A stretch of 64,000 nt of DNA from Cheiracanthium punctorium (lineage: Eukaryota; Arthropoda; Arachnida; Araneae; Cheiracanthiidae): contig JAWZYV010014451.1 of assembly GCA_038373885.1 (NCBI GenBank), positions 992,001 to 1,056,000 on the forward strand, given 5' to 3'. A model generated the notes under the pieces. That model searched no databases and was not told the origin of the DNA. It saw only the letters and a program-made list of their open reading frames with translations. Shown in pieces: positions 43,956 to 55,789 of this stretch (the first letter of the stretch is position 1; each line of letters starts with the position of its first letter). Made by a program: the position numbers and the translations under genes.

Positions 43956-45878
43956 TTGATTCATTTATTTATTTATTTATTTATTTACTTTTGTGTGGTG
44001 GGAGACGATTCCAGTTAAAACAGATTAATAACAGTAAAAGCTTATCCATGGAACACAGGATGTACAATAAAGCAAAATTTTATCAAAAAGCACTATTTTT
44101 TTTAAGTAAGACCTTTGAAAAACAAAATTATCTATTGGCTAAGCCAGTTTTGTACACCAAGTCAAATTTAGTGCATTTTTAAACCCTGAATACACCAAAA
44201 AGCTTCATAGCATTCCGAAATAATAGCAGCATCAGCATCCCCAACAGCTTTTTCACGAAAACATGCAATAGGTTTCTTTAGAGCACAGTTTAACTGTAAA
44301 TACCATTACAGCATCATTCAAAGCCATTTTTTTCTTTCCCTGTGTTCATTATTTTAAATTTAAATTATTCATAATATATTTCAGTGTAATAAAGTAATTT
44401 TTATTTCATGTGTATTTTTGCACATGTATCTTTTTTCTCAATTTTTAGTCCTAGAACTGAAGCAATGCAACTTTGATCAGCCATGGAAATTTAAAAATAT
44501 ATGATATTGTGAGTTGGAAAACATATTTATTTGCATTACGCAGGAGAAAAACTAAAAGTTTTTTTAGTACTGATTGTTAAATGATTTATTTATGTTGTCT
44601 TAATTGTTTGAATCATTAAAGATATCAGATTTTAAAATATGTTCGAAATTATAGAATTTAAAAAGAAATATTTTGGAATCACACTTTGGAATCACACTTG
44701 AAAATTTCTTTGGATACAAAGTATACAATGTTACAATATTTTAATAACATACAAAATAGCTTTCTAGAACGTTGAATAATGTGTTATCCTTACAGATATA
44801 TCACTGTTATTTTCCTTGAAAGGATTCCTTTGAATCTTTCTGGAATGAAATAATGTATTGCATGCAACTACTTACTTGCTATTAAACTAGTTCTAATTGC
44901 CAAAAGATTAAAGGGGTTTTATTTTACGTAGTTTCAGATTTTTAATGTTTCTGATATGTATAATTACGTAAAAGTAACACAGACTTTATTTCATTGTTTT
45001 TAAGTACCATTTTCAATATACCTACATTATAAGCTTATATGTATAATTACGTAAATATATACTTCTGATATATACTTCTGAATATATACTTCTATATATG
45101 TATACTGAGTACATACTTCTGATAATTTACTTCAGATAATATACTTCTGATATGTATAATTACGTAAAAGTAACACAGACTTTATTTCATTGTTTTTAAG
45201 TACCATTTTCAATATACCTGATTTATAAGCTTAAGAAATCACTGCTTCATACATTCTTTTGAAGTTTAAATCTTTGAAACATTAACTATTAGGTTAGTCA
45301 CAAATTAACTGCGCTTTTTCGTATGCCAAAGCATCGCCTGCCAAAATTAGTGTATCTGATAATATGAAATTTGGCACGTGAATGATTTCTCTAGCGTGGG
45401 TGCTAGAGTAGGCAATATTTTCAAAAGTTTGTAATCAATGGGGAGTTGGGGGCCAAAATATTTAGTAGCTATTTTCCTGAATAATTTTAATTGGTATTCC
45501 AAATACCATAAACAAATAACCGAGATTTAAAAAATGTTTTTAGAAAATCTGATGTTAAAAATCACACATTTGCAGCATAGACTTTAATGTATTGAAAGTC
45601 ATGTGACCCTGTAAATAAAACTACTTGATCAAAAAAGAAAGTCAAAATGGATTCAAATTTGCTCAAAAAGGATTGTATATACAGGTACGAAACGTACAAA
45701 TGTGGCATATAAATTTGTCAATTTCTATTCAAAGATGGCCAAACTGGATATTTGAAAATCTTAGCACCGAATATTTTTACGTTTATAGTATTTCTTTTCC
45801 AGTGTACAAGGGGATAAAAATTTCTTAGAATGATTCTTTGCTTTTATTATTTCATAATGTAGCATTGATGCATAAAAT
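42770..45878. other. AT-rich non-coding DNA with a (TTTA)n tract
   Basis: No gene recognised. A TTTATTTATTTATTTATTTA tract fills about 43923-43990. A long direct duplication lies at 44951-45237 (separate entry). The 108-codon frame at 43856 is only a translation of the simple repeat. Confidence 0.5.
44951..45237. repeat. 73-bp identical direct repeat 196 bp apart
   Basis: CTGATATGTATAATTACGTA and what follows is identical at 44951-45023 and 45147-45219, then continues with a few differences to ATAAGCTTA. Between the copies are several TATACTTCTGATA-like units. High identity implies recent duplication or conversion. Confidence 0.9.
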
Positions 45879-45880
45879 TA

Positions 45881-47749
45881 CAGTCGACTCCGGTTAATCG
45901 GACCACATCGGGACGAGACCGTTTTGGTCCCATTTGCCGGCTGGTCCGATTAAACAAACATTGCACAAAATTACAGAAAATATTCTATCTATTATATAGC
46001 AGTACATTGAAATCTTTATTGTGCGACTCGCATGTCTGAGGAGAATACAAACAAGAATTACAATTGCCCACAAACTTTATTCATTGCAAAAATTCACGAA
46101 CAATTTTTTAAACGATCTACACAGCTCCTCTCCAAAACCAAATGCCTAAATCCACAATGTGAAAAATAGTTCTGCATTGTCTCACTGCTCAGTGCTCTAC
46201 AGCTATCAGCCACAAATATGATTGCTTGTAAAATTGTGCTGACTTCTATGATGTGGTCAGCAAACCTTCTTCAATTACTTGAAGGACGTAATTCACTTAC
46301 CTTGCACGATAAAAGGTCTTTAAATTTTTTACTATGTCCATGTCCATTGGCTGCACTAAAGCTGTGGTCCTAGGGGGTGGAAATTCCAGTAGGATGTTTC
46401 TCAAGCAATCTAAATAAGGATGTGCTGCACAATTGTTGATAAGGAGCAACACTTTTTTCGACTAGTGTTCTAGCTCTCTGTCCCAATACTTCAGCCATTC
46501 CTTAAAAAGTTCAGAGGTCATCCACGCCCTTCTGTTCGCACGATACACAACTGGTAAACTGTTGATACTGAGTCCCTTAAAGCAGCGAGGCTTGGAGCAT
46601 TTTCCTATAATCAACAGCTTCCTTTTATCCGTTCCTTACATGTTCGAACAGCACAAAACAGTTATGCGATCCATAGCTTTTTTGGAGCCAGAGAGTGCGA
46701 CATGTTTATAACTTAAGGAACCGTCTGGTGTAGCACGATAATACAACCCGGTTTCATCGATATTATCGATGTTATCTGGTTTAAGTTTATCAAGAAGAGC
46801 GGGTAGTTTTGTTTATTTCCATTCTACAGCTCAAGCACAATCAGCGCTTTCTTTTTCGCCGTGTGCTTTCTTGACCTTTATGTCGTATCTAGATTTTCAT
46901 CTAGACAAATAACCATCGGCGGCTTTAAAATCACCGTATCCCAGCTTCTTAGCTAGCTCCTCTGCTTTGCCATTAACATTGGGCCACTTACTCGGACACC
47001 TCGTCCAGTAACAATGGCAAACCATTCATTAAGGGCCTCATCAACGTCAGGATTCTTGCCTTCAAGCTTCCGTTGTTTAGAAGTTCTTCGTTGTCCTTCA
47101 TATTGCAACCATTCTTTTCTTAGCTCATTCTCTTGTTTTATCAAGCGCACAATTGTGGTCTTCGGCAAGTCGGTAATTTCCCCCAACTGACGCTGACTAG
47201 TCTTTGTTGGCTGCTGTTTGATCTGATCTAGGAAACTAATTTTTTCAGCTAAAGTCAAATCGCTCCGTGCCATTTTGTCGGGCAGATACGACAAACACAT
47301 TTCACTGACTAAAATGTTCTGATGAAAACCTTGTGTTTCAGGTGGAGGGAGAAAAAATTCTTCGACGCACCTATTGTTCGACGCTCATTCACGTTTCTAC
47401 AAGTGCACACACTTCCCTAAGCGTGTGGAGATCCTCTCCACGCACTTAGGTTTGCCATTGAACGGTGGCTTGCCAGCGTGTGATTAAATTCAACTCTTTT
47501 GGCTTTATTTTTCTCTATTTCATTCATTTTAATCAACTGAGATTAGTGTTCGGCTGTCCAGTCTCAGAGTTTTCCGAGGGTTTACATCTCCTCCACGCGG
47601 ACGACTTATGACCACTTTTTCGCTATCGCTACCTATGGTCCGATTAAGCGGAATTTTGGTCCAAATAAGCGAAGAATGTTATTCTTATGAAATAGGATTT
47701 GTATGGGTGGACCAATTAAGTGGCTGGTCCAATTATCAGGTATGTACTG
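45881..47749 (-). mobile_element. Tigger (pogo-type) DNA transposon, full-length but dead
   Basis: The left end CAGTCGACTCCGGTTAATCG and the right end (reverse-complemented CAGTACATACCTGATAATTG, both continuing GACCA) form inverted repeats with TA on each side (45879-45880 and 47750-47751). The 1869-bp length and TIR motif CAGT...TAATYGGACC are typical of Tigger. One minus-strand transposase gene with several lesions fills the interior. An imperfect hairpin (CCTAAGCGTGTGGAGA with partner) lies at 47416-47451 in the 5' leader. Confidence 0.92.
46085..47273 (-). pseudogene. Tigger transposase pseudogene
   Basis: The start MARSDLTLAEKISFLDQI at 47273 opens a psq-type helix-turn-helix, followed by a CENP-B-like DNA-binding domain (VDEALNEWF, GVRVSGPMLM). 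The frame then breaks near 46950 and continues as FKAADGYLSR with a stop in place of the usual aromatic residue. DDE core: NIDETGLYYRATPDGS (first Asp), LLLINNCAAHPYLD, where the second catalytic Asp (LIDN in the family) is Asn (codon at 46435-46437), and VQPMDMDIVKNLK (third Asp). At least three further stops interrupt the coding sequence. The C-terminal part (FVADSCRALSSETMQNYF) is present. Domain order and length match pogo/Tigger enzymes, but this copy is inactive. Confidence 0.9.
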
Positions 47750-47751
47750 TA

Positions 47752-49700
47752 TTCTTAATCGTATATCATCTCTTCTAATGTTATCTCCTGGATTGTACTT
47801 GTTCCAAGATTGAAAATGCATTCACTATTTTGTACTTTACTTGGCTGAAATAGACAGAAAAATTAAAATAGCATTACTTGTTTGATTTATTTACCTTTTT
47901 GATTTATTTATATTATTTTTTCATTTCTCCAAAAATAGAAATACAACATTATTTTAAATAAAAATCGTAATCTAAAATATGGAAAACGCACACTAAATGG
48001 ATAAATGCACTTTAAAATACACAGTAAGTAAAAGTTTTATCTATTGAGTCCATTAGCTTCTTAAAATTTCAGTAATAGAACTACTTTTTAAATCTTGTTT
48101 CCCTCGTTCGCATAATAGCTATGGATAAAAGTATTCCAGTAATCAGAACAGCTTGCTAAAAAAAAATGTTCGGGGGGGAGAGGAGTGTTTTAACGAATGC
48201 TATAGTGTGCATACAAGCCTCAAGAAATAATTTGCCACTGTGAGTAAAATCTTTTAAAAAGCATTCAGCAGAAACGATAAGAATCTTACGTCTGGATTTT
48301 CAAATTCTCCAAGGAAAGAAAATTGATTACGACTCAACAATTCAGGAGATTTACGATGCTTTAATTTTATTAAAAGTCTTTTATGCTTGTATAGTAAATA
48401 CTACTTCTGCAGTCTTTCGTTTTTAAAGTTACTAAGATTCTTGAAATTGCTTTTCGAAATTCTTATATAACTTAAAATTTATATTTACACGGTATATATT
48501 TTCTTCAACAGCATCATCAAGAGTTTAAATTAAAATCTAGCCAAATCAAAGTAATTTAAATTCACTGGCATTAATATTGTACATTAATCTAATGCTTAAT
48601 TTTTGTCTTCCAATGAACAAAGAAAAGCTTTTATTATCAAAAGTGACATGCATACATGGTTTATTTGGAATATAATTGCTATGTGGATTCAGGATTGATT
48701 ACACCAGTCAGCAACAACAACAAAAAAAAACATGTTGGATAGATTCTGTTCTCATGCTTAAATTATGATTCCAGACATTGAAAAGCACATACATTTTCAT
48801 TTTTAGTTCTTAAAGTTTGCTTTTGTCTGATTTACGTCGATAAGTATATTTTAGTTTATTTCATAAACGTAAGATGGCAGCACTTTGATTAACCCGAAAG
48901 TAAACGGTATTATTATTTATAACTCTGTAGTATTGCTTGTAGTATTATTTGTAATATTATTATTTGTTTGTATTATTATTTGCTCATACGAACATAAAAG
49001 AAATAGGAAAAATATTCATTTTAGACATTAATTTCTTATTATTTTACATTTATATGTTATTGTCTGTTACACCACAGTGTAACATCCATAAAAATGATAA
49101 GTTGAAAATATATAAATACTTTTTTTTTGTCTTGGTCAAACTCCTTGGCCTTTGTTTTTTAGCTAGCTTCTGATGGCAATGCTGATGGTTCCAGGTGAGT
49201 GATTCTCTCACAAGGCATTGTACTTTCTGAGTTTGGGGGTGGTTAGGTTAAGCCTGGGTGCCACAGATTAGCTGGGGCTTTCCCACACTTGTTGTTTCTT
49301 CTCCAATCTTTTTTTGCTACAGATATTTTGTTCTTGTTCATCCTTTGGCCTTTAGAGTGTTAATACCTCTAGCTATCAGATTTTAATAATCACAAAGGTC
49401 ATCAAATTTTAAAATCAAAAAATTTAATTATATACACCTCGCCCCCAATTTAACATTGTCTATCACAAATTTTGAATAAGATGGGACTTTTGTACCCAGC
49501 AAAAACTTTTCTGATCATAATTTAGAGTGGAATTATAAAAAAATATAAAAATCAGTTTTATTTCAATTTTTGCCAAAATATTGAAAAATTGCTTTAATTT
49601 CTACAAAAGTAAACTTTCATTTAAAAAAAATTATTTTCCTTAGTTTTGGCGTAGGAGAAACTAAAATTTAACATGTAGAAGTCAGACCCAAAAATCGTGT
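47752..49700. other. AT-rich non-coding DNA
   Basis: No gene recognised. TATTATTATTTG repeats near 48905-48985 and a G run near 48173. Confidence 0.5.
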
Positions 49701-49714
49701 TGACCGGTGTTATT

Positions 49715-50480
49715 GTTGTCTGAAGTCTTTGGTTACTAGACGGTTCTTCATTTTAAGAGCTTGCTAAGGCAATGACCCACAGAGCCCAAAATAGTAATAA
49801 TATGAGATTCTCGATGACTTCTGTCGGTCCTGGATTTAAAGCCGAGAGATTTCCATGTGATCCTTAGGTTGAATTTTAAAAACAATTGCCATTAAGATTC
49901 AGATATTTGTCATATCGGCAGATGAGCTTTCTAATACCCTTTTACAGAAAATATTCTGGCCTTATCACTGTTTCTGAAGTCTCTAGTTATTAAAAGTTCT
50001 TTATGTTATGAACTTGCTAAGGCAATGACCATTAGAGTCCAATATAATGGCAATGCGAGATCCTCATTGATGTTTTTTGGTCATCAACTCGGGGACGAGG
50101 GATTTTTATCCGATTCTTAGAAAGAATTTTAGAAATAACTGCTATGAAGATTCAGGTATTTGCTATGCAAATAGGTGCGTTTTCCAATACCATCTTCTAG
50201 AAACGTTGTTGGGAGTAATCAGAGGTGAGTGTGATCATTGTTCTCAGAAATCATTGGTTATTAGACAGTTTTTCATTTTGTAGGCATGTTCAGGAAATGG
50301 CTAATACAGACCAAAATAATAACTTCAGAACCTTGTTAACCTCTATTGGCTACTGATGTAGCACCGAAAGATTTCCATCAGATCCCTGGGATGAAGAATT
50401 GGCTCAGAGGAAAAAGCTTAAAAGGCAATCAAGATTTGGGAATCAGACTTCTGGACTATTTCACAGCAATGTTTATAGAA
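49715..50480 (+). repeat. Diverged tandem array, period about 250-270 bp
   Basis: Three units start near 49719, 49971 and 50240 with TTTCTGAAGTCT-like, TTGGTTATTAGACAGTT-like, GCTAAGGCAATGACC-like and GAGTCCAAAATAATAA-like blocks in the same order. Each also has ATTTCCATSTGATCC and AAGATTCAGATATTTG blocks later. Identity is only moderate, so the array is old. It is non-coding: none of the units keeps a frame. Confidence 0.75.
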
Positions 50481-50489
50481 GATAGTATT

Positions 50490-53260
50490 CAAAATTCGAT
50501 TTATTGCTGGAAATAGAAATGCTTCATCCATCACGATGATTATTTTCTTCATCCGAGCTTATGATAAATTTAAAAAATCACCTCATAAGAATGTTTCATT
50601 ATTGTTGTAAAAATACCATTTTTGCGAATTTCTATTTTTGATTTTAGCTGATATGATGGCTTAACATTTTAGGTAATAGATATAAAATCAGAAAATGTAT
50701 GACAATATTTGAACATTTTGGTTTTCTATAAAACATAATTTATATCTAATGGTGGTATGTACGGTTATTAAATATTAGCTTTTGTTTGCACAAAACTCCT
50801 ATCGCCTGTCTGAAACAGAAAGAGTACATACTTTTATTGCTGTGTCATTCCCCCTCAGACTGGTTTGGTGTATTTTCTTTATTATTATGTATTTGTTTTC
50901 AAAATGACTGTGGGTGGTGTGTATGGTTTGTTACTATGTAAGATTTTATATAGTTTGCTACGTTTTGCTTCAAGCTCTGCAGCTTGTGGTTGCATGGAGC
51001 TACATTTGTTTTGTCTTCATTTTGTTATTCCGTTCACACACACACGCACGGGCTCACACACAGACGCATATGAATATATATATATATACATAAATAATTT
51101 ATTTCCATCCACTGAATAACATAAATATATAGCTGATTAATTTAAAATCTTCTAAACAAATGATATTTTTGGACAGATATTTCATTTAAAAAAAAATAAT
51201 AATTAAACTATATGTCTAAAATTAAATTTATCATTTTAAACGAAACATAATAAGCAATAATCTATTCTCAATAAAAGTAACAATCAATGATCGCATTCTC
51301 TCTATCAAAACATATAGTATCGTTTTATTTAGAGAAAATTTTCTCGTTTTAATTTCCTCTGATATGCATTTAAACGCTCCGAATGATTAGTTTGACTTGA
51401 ACATGAATTTCCCTGAGGCTGATTAACTTTCCTTGGTGCATCCCTACAATTTTCCAAGTCAGGGTAACGGGCAGAAAATTAATTATAGGATAGAATGGAA
51501 ATTTTCAATTAACCAGTTGGAATAAATGAATATGTGAATAAAAATTAAAGCTCAAAGTGAAGATTTTAATCAGCCAGTACAAATTTATATTTTATAATTG
51601 GTTATTTTATTTGAGTTAGCTATATTAAATTACATTTATGATGGCATTTATTATAAAAAAGGAGAATAAGACTGCCATTATAATTATTTCTATTCCTTGT
51701 AAAATATTTCAGCCTTCAAGCGTAAATGCAAAATATATGACCGATGACTTAAAAATCCAACTTTTAAAATATCTAGATGTAAAAAAGGGAAAGCTCTTTT
51801 TGTACGTTTGTGGCTATTTTATATCGTAAATATACTGCCTTAATAATCGCCAATCGAAATAATTTATCAATTTAAAAGTTGCAATCGATACAACAGATAG
51901 ATTTTAGATGTTGCATTATTGAACTTTTAACATTTAAATTAAAATCATCCTTTAAGATTAAATAAAAGTTTCAAGTTTCATGAACTTAAAAAAAACTATA
52001 TTCAGTACAGCTAAAAAAATAGGAAAAGAAAGAAAAGAAAAAGGAAGAAATGGGGGGGGAAGAAAAAGAAAGAAAAGGAATAAAAGAAAAAGAATAAAAA
52101 AGAACGGAAAACTTTAAATTAAAAAAAAATATTTCTTATTTTCAGAAGAACTTTCGAAAATATTAAGTGATTGATCACTTATTTGAAAAAATATTTAAAA
52201 AACTGGGTTTATCAAAGCTGTTATCAGCATACGTAAAGTATTTCATCAATCTAACTGTATGAAATCAAGATTTCAAAAAAAATATATATACATATATATA
52301 AATGCTCAATAACTGAAGTCCCCTTTCTTCGCAAGGAAATGAGGATTATTTTCATAACTAAATGAGAAAAACGGTACGTTTATTTATATGAATGATATAT
52401 TTTCTTTCTCTTTATGTGTAATGTTAATTTTTTTTCTGTTTATGTTTGTGAAAATTCCAAACTAGTTGGTTTAACGCTCATACTTTTCAAGAAAAGATAA
52501 GAATTTGTGAGCGGATAGCTTTTTTCAGATTTATAGTTTTTTTTTCTTTTTTTTTTGTATATTTATGCAAAATTTCTCACTGAATGATATAAAGCCGTCA
52601 GTTTTAAACTTGAAAATTTCGAAAAATTGTTCACCAAACAGATTTTTTTACGTACTTCTATGTATATGGTATGAACTGTGTATATCTTCAAATGATTTTC
52701 AGGTAATCAACTTCGATAAGAATGACCTGCTCGATGTGCATCTCTTTGGAAGGAAAGGAGTGTTACAAATTTTGTGTGTATCTGACTCACTAAGATTAAA
52801 TGTAAAGTTAACGTTTTACTCGTTTAATTGTGTTCAATTCGCATATTTCATTTTGTCTCATATAATTGGTTAATTAGAGGGCGGGTTGCAATCCTTCAAA
52901 AAATCTTACTGATACAACATTAAGGTTATACAATTTCCCACTGAGTCTGGAAGAAATTTATAATCAGACTTGACATTTTGAAACATATATCAGTCTCCAT
53001 GTTTGCTTACATGTCGCAAAAAGAAATAAGTTCCTAAAACCTAATGTATGTATCTCCAACAGATTTGACTGAGCATTGATGAGTCTGAAAGTGAGATAGT
53101 CAGGAAATCTCCTTGTATAGATAGAGATTGTTGGACAACATACTGCAAGTACCCATTTCATTTGTCAATTTTCACTTAAAATTAATTTCTTTAAGATAAA
53201 AATAAACATATTTTTGCCTTAAAATTTTTTCTTCCCATTCGATGACTGATGTTGTTCTTG
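50490..53260. other. AT-rich non-coding DNA, including a polypurine tract
   Basis: No gene recognised. A CACACACACGCAC/TATATATATA simple repeat lies at 51038-51090. A nearly pure A/G strand of about 95 bases lies at 52015-52112 with an 8-base G run. TAAT-rich balanced sequence at 51350-51560 could be regulatory, but I cannot support it. Confidence 0.5.
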
Positions 53261-53269
53261 TCTTGTCCA

Positions 53270-53610
53270 TGGATAGACGGCACTATCCATAGAAAGAGGG
53301 GCGCCATTGCCCCCGAAAGGGTTGGACTTCTACTTGTTGGTCCCTAATTTTGAACCGATTCCAGATGAGGGACTAGCCACCACCTGAACCCCTCGGCACC
53401 CCCAGGGGTATCGTTTAACAACCTGGAGGACATTGGAGCCACGACGGATTTTACGTGCGCCAGCTCCCATTAGCGTCACGGTTCCACAGCGGGCGATCCG
53501 AGAGGGAGATGACCCTCCCAAGCACTGGCCAAGCCGGATGCTGCTTCACTTTCCGTGTTCTTATGGGAACGGAGTTTAGCGCCCAGACCACTGCGGGACA
53601 TTCGATGACT
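53270..53610. repeat. Dispersed repeat family C, copy 2 (GC-rich)
   Basis: Clearly more GC-rich than its surroundings, with sharp edges. Blocks TTTTGAACCGATTCCAGATG, ACATTGGAGCCACGACGGAT, TTTACGTGCGCCAGCTCCCA and GCTGCTTCACTTTCCGTGTT match 29470-29700. At 53276-53302, GACGGCACTATCCATAGA forms a short inverted motif with ATGGATAGACGG upstream. Its composition suggests a younger insertion than copy 1. Confidence 0.72.
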
Positions 53611-53614
53611 AATA

Positions 53615-55470
53615 CACATATAATATGACAGGAGATTTTTTTTAAATTTTACATAACTGGAAAAAAATATCACAATTAACGAATAATAAACAATAAAAGA
53701 TCAATCCGTCTGTCAAGTAATGGAAAACTCATTTTTAAGTTTAAAATTAAAATATAAAAATAATTTCTTCATTTAAAATTAAAATTTACATCATCTTGTA
53801 ACTTTAATTTATCTTTTGATCCTAGGATTGAATATCTCATGACAGCTAGCAAGCTTCCGAATATTATTGAAAATAATGCTAATTGACTCTCATATAGTTA
53901 TTAGCAAATCAGTATCATAATCTAGAATTTGCTTGAATATAATCATATTTTCTTTAATTTTTTTCAGGATAATGCAATTTATGATTTTGCTTTTGTATAA
54001 TAGTTTTGATGAATCTTGAAATTTTCCAAGCCAGAAAAACTACTTAATAACTGTTATTGTACTTTTAGAAAACATTTTTAAATAAAGAAAAAACACTACT
54101 AACCAATCATTAAAGGTTAAGAAACCATAATAATATAGTTATTAAAAAGGTTCTTTCAAGAACTTGATAAACTATTTCCATAATTTAAGGTAAATCTTAA
54201 ATTTACATAGATAAACTTTAACACATTTCTTTAACGCACAATATTTTTCTAACCAAAGCATTGATTGAGAAAATTCTTTCACTGCCAAATAAATTAAACT
54301 TAAATTGCAAATTTAAATGCGGCGTTAAACGATTTTTCACCTCCTAAGTAAATATTGGAAAGCTTTTTTTGTGCGCTACCTTTTTTTTTCAAGTTAAAGC
54401 AAATACTTTATTGAAAAGATTTAAAGATTTAAAAACTTATTTCTAAATATTTTGGTGTCTTTAACTGGTATAATTTAATAAATTTTTTTTAAATATTATT
54501 ATGATATTAATGAAATACATGGATACTGTAAAAATTAATTATTCAGTCTTTGTTTTTAGATAAATTATGTTCTTAGTGTATTTCATTTTACTTTCCAATA
54601 TCTTTATGGAATCTTTTAAATATGACAATGCATGTTTCATGATCTCAGAAAAAATATTTCTCTTCATATGTATTTTTTATTTTTCTTCAAAATCTCTGTA
54701 AGAAGCAATAAACAAGGCAAAAAGGAAATGATTATCTATGCTTTTCTTTTCTATAAAAGAACACAGTCACTCAAAATATCGTATACGTTTTCGCAAAAAA
54801 TATTATATGTATGTATATATATATATAAAAGCAATTTTTCTTTCTGATAATAATACAAGTGATATTTAATTATTTTATATTAAAATAACTTTTTTTTTAA
54901 TTCTTGAATGGATACTGAAGTAATTATTTTTTGTTATTTCAGCAATAAAAAGATTACAATTTATGTATTTCCTTTTACAATTATTTTTAAGGTAATTATC
55001 TACATTTTTAAGATATTTATTTGAAACTACTTGTTAAAATTTTACTACCCACATGAAGTTAAAATTTTAAGTTGCTGAATGCAGTTCTCAATATCAAAAT
55101 GATGTAGTTAATTAAATTATGATTCGGCTGAATAGCCCGAATTGTTGAACGCCCAAATTTGTGACATCAAAATGACGTAATCTGTAACCTAACAGAGAAA
55201 TTAATCAATAATAGTTACGAACGAGATGTTAAAATGGGTGGAGTTTGTTAGGGGCGCGGTGCAAAAGCGTTTCAGAAGATGCCTGGAATCGGAATTTCCG
55301 CTTTAACGAACATCTCAGACATGACCCTAGAACCATGCTGGTGACATGAAGTTCGATCGACCAAGAAGAGTTTTTTAAAGTAGTCAGTCCAAAGTCCGGT
55401 TCAAATCTCATCACTACCAACTGTTACTTCATTTGTACGAGACATTTTTCCTGTGGTTTCTTGTGTAATC
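53615..55470. other. AT-rich non-coding DNA
   Basis: Nothing recognised to about 55120; 55130-55470 is more balanced in composition but has no coding motif. Confidence 0.45.
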
Positions 55471-55474
55471 GAAG

Positions 55475-55786
55475 ATGGTTTATATGAAGTCCTTGAAACT
55501 AACCTACAAGTCCGACAGTAAATGTATCACATTCAACCAAGGAGCGTGCTTTCGTGAGTCTGTCCTTGGAGTGACATCATATCCAGGGCAAACTCCTGCG
55601 TATCATATCTCTGTAGAGTCTGTATCTCTGGAAAAGATTCAGCTAAAAATATCAACAAAAATTCTCACAAAAAACAACATGAATAGAAAATTAAATTCAA
55701 ATACTTACCTTTTACTCACAAGCAATGATGAATATCATTATTACTTCTCAAAGTTGAGCCTCGAACCAGGTGAAACACCAGAATAA
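55475..55786 (+). CDS. Unrecognised 103-codon open frame
   Basis: The frame starts MVYMKSLKLTYKSDSKC and ends LSLEPGETPE. It is Ser/Thr/Lys-rich, with two Cys and no transmembrane segment, signal peptide or motif I know. It lies in the only non-repeat block in this part of the window with balanced base composition (about 55130-55800), and an AG precedes the ATG. It could be an exon, a degenerate transposon piece or chance; I cannot decide. Confidence 0.2.
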   Translation: MVYMKSLKLTYKSDSKCITFNQGACFRESVLGVTSYPGQTPAYHISVESVSLEKIQLKISTKILTKNNMNRKLNSNTYLLLTSNDEYHYYFSKLSLEPGETPE

Positions 55787-55789
55787 GTG

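Noticed and set aside
43856..44182. 108-codon open frame
   Set aside because: Its core is the (TTTA)n repeat translated as alternating Leu/Phe/Ile/Tyr; no selection signature.
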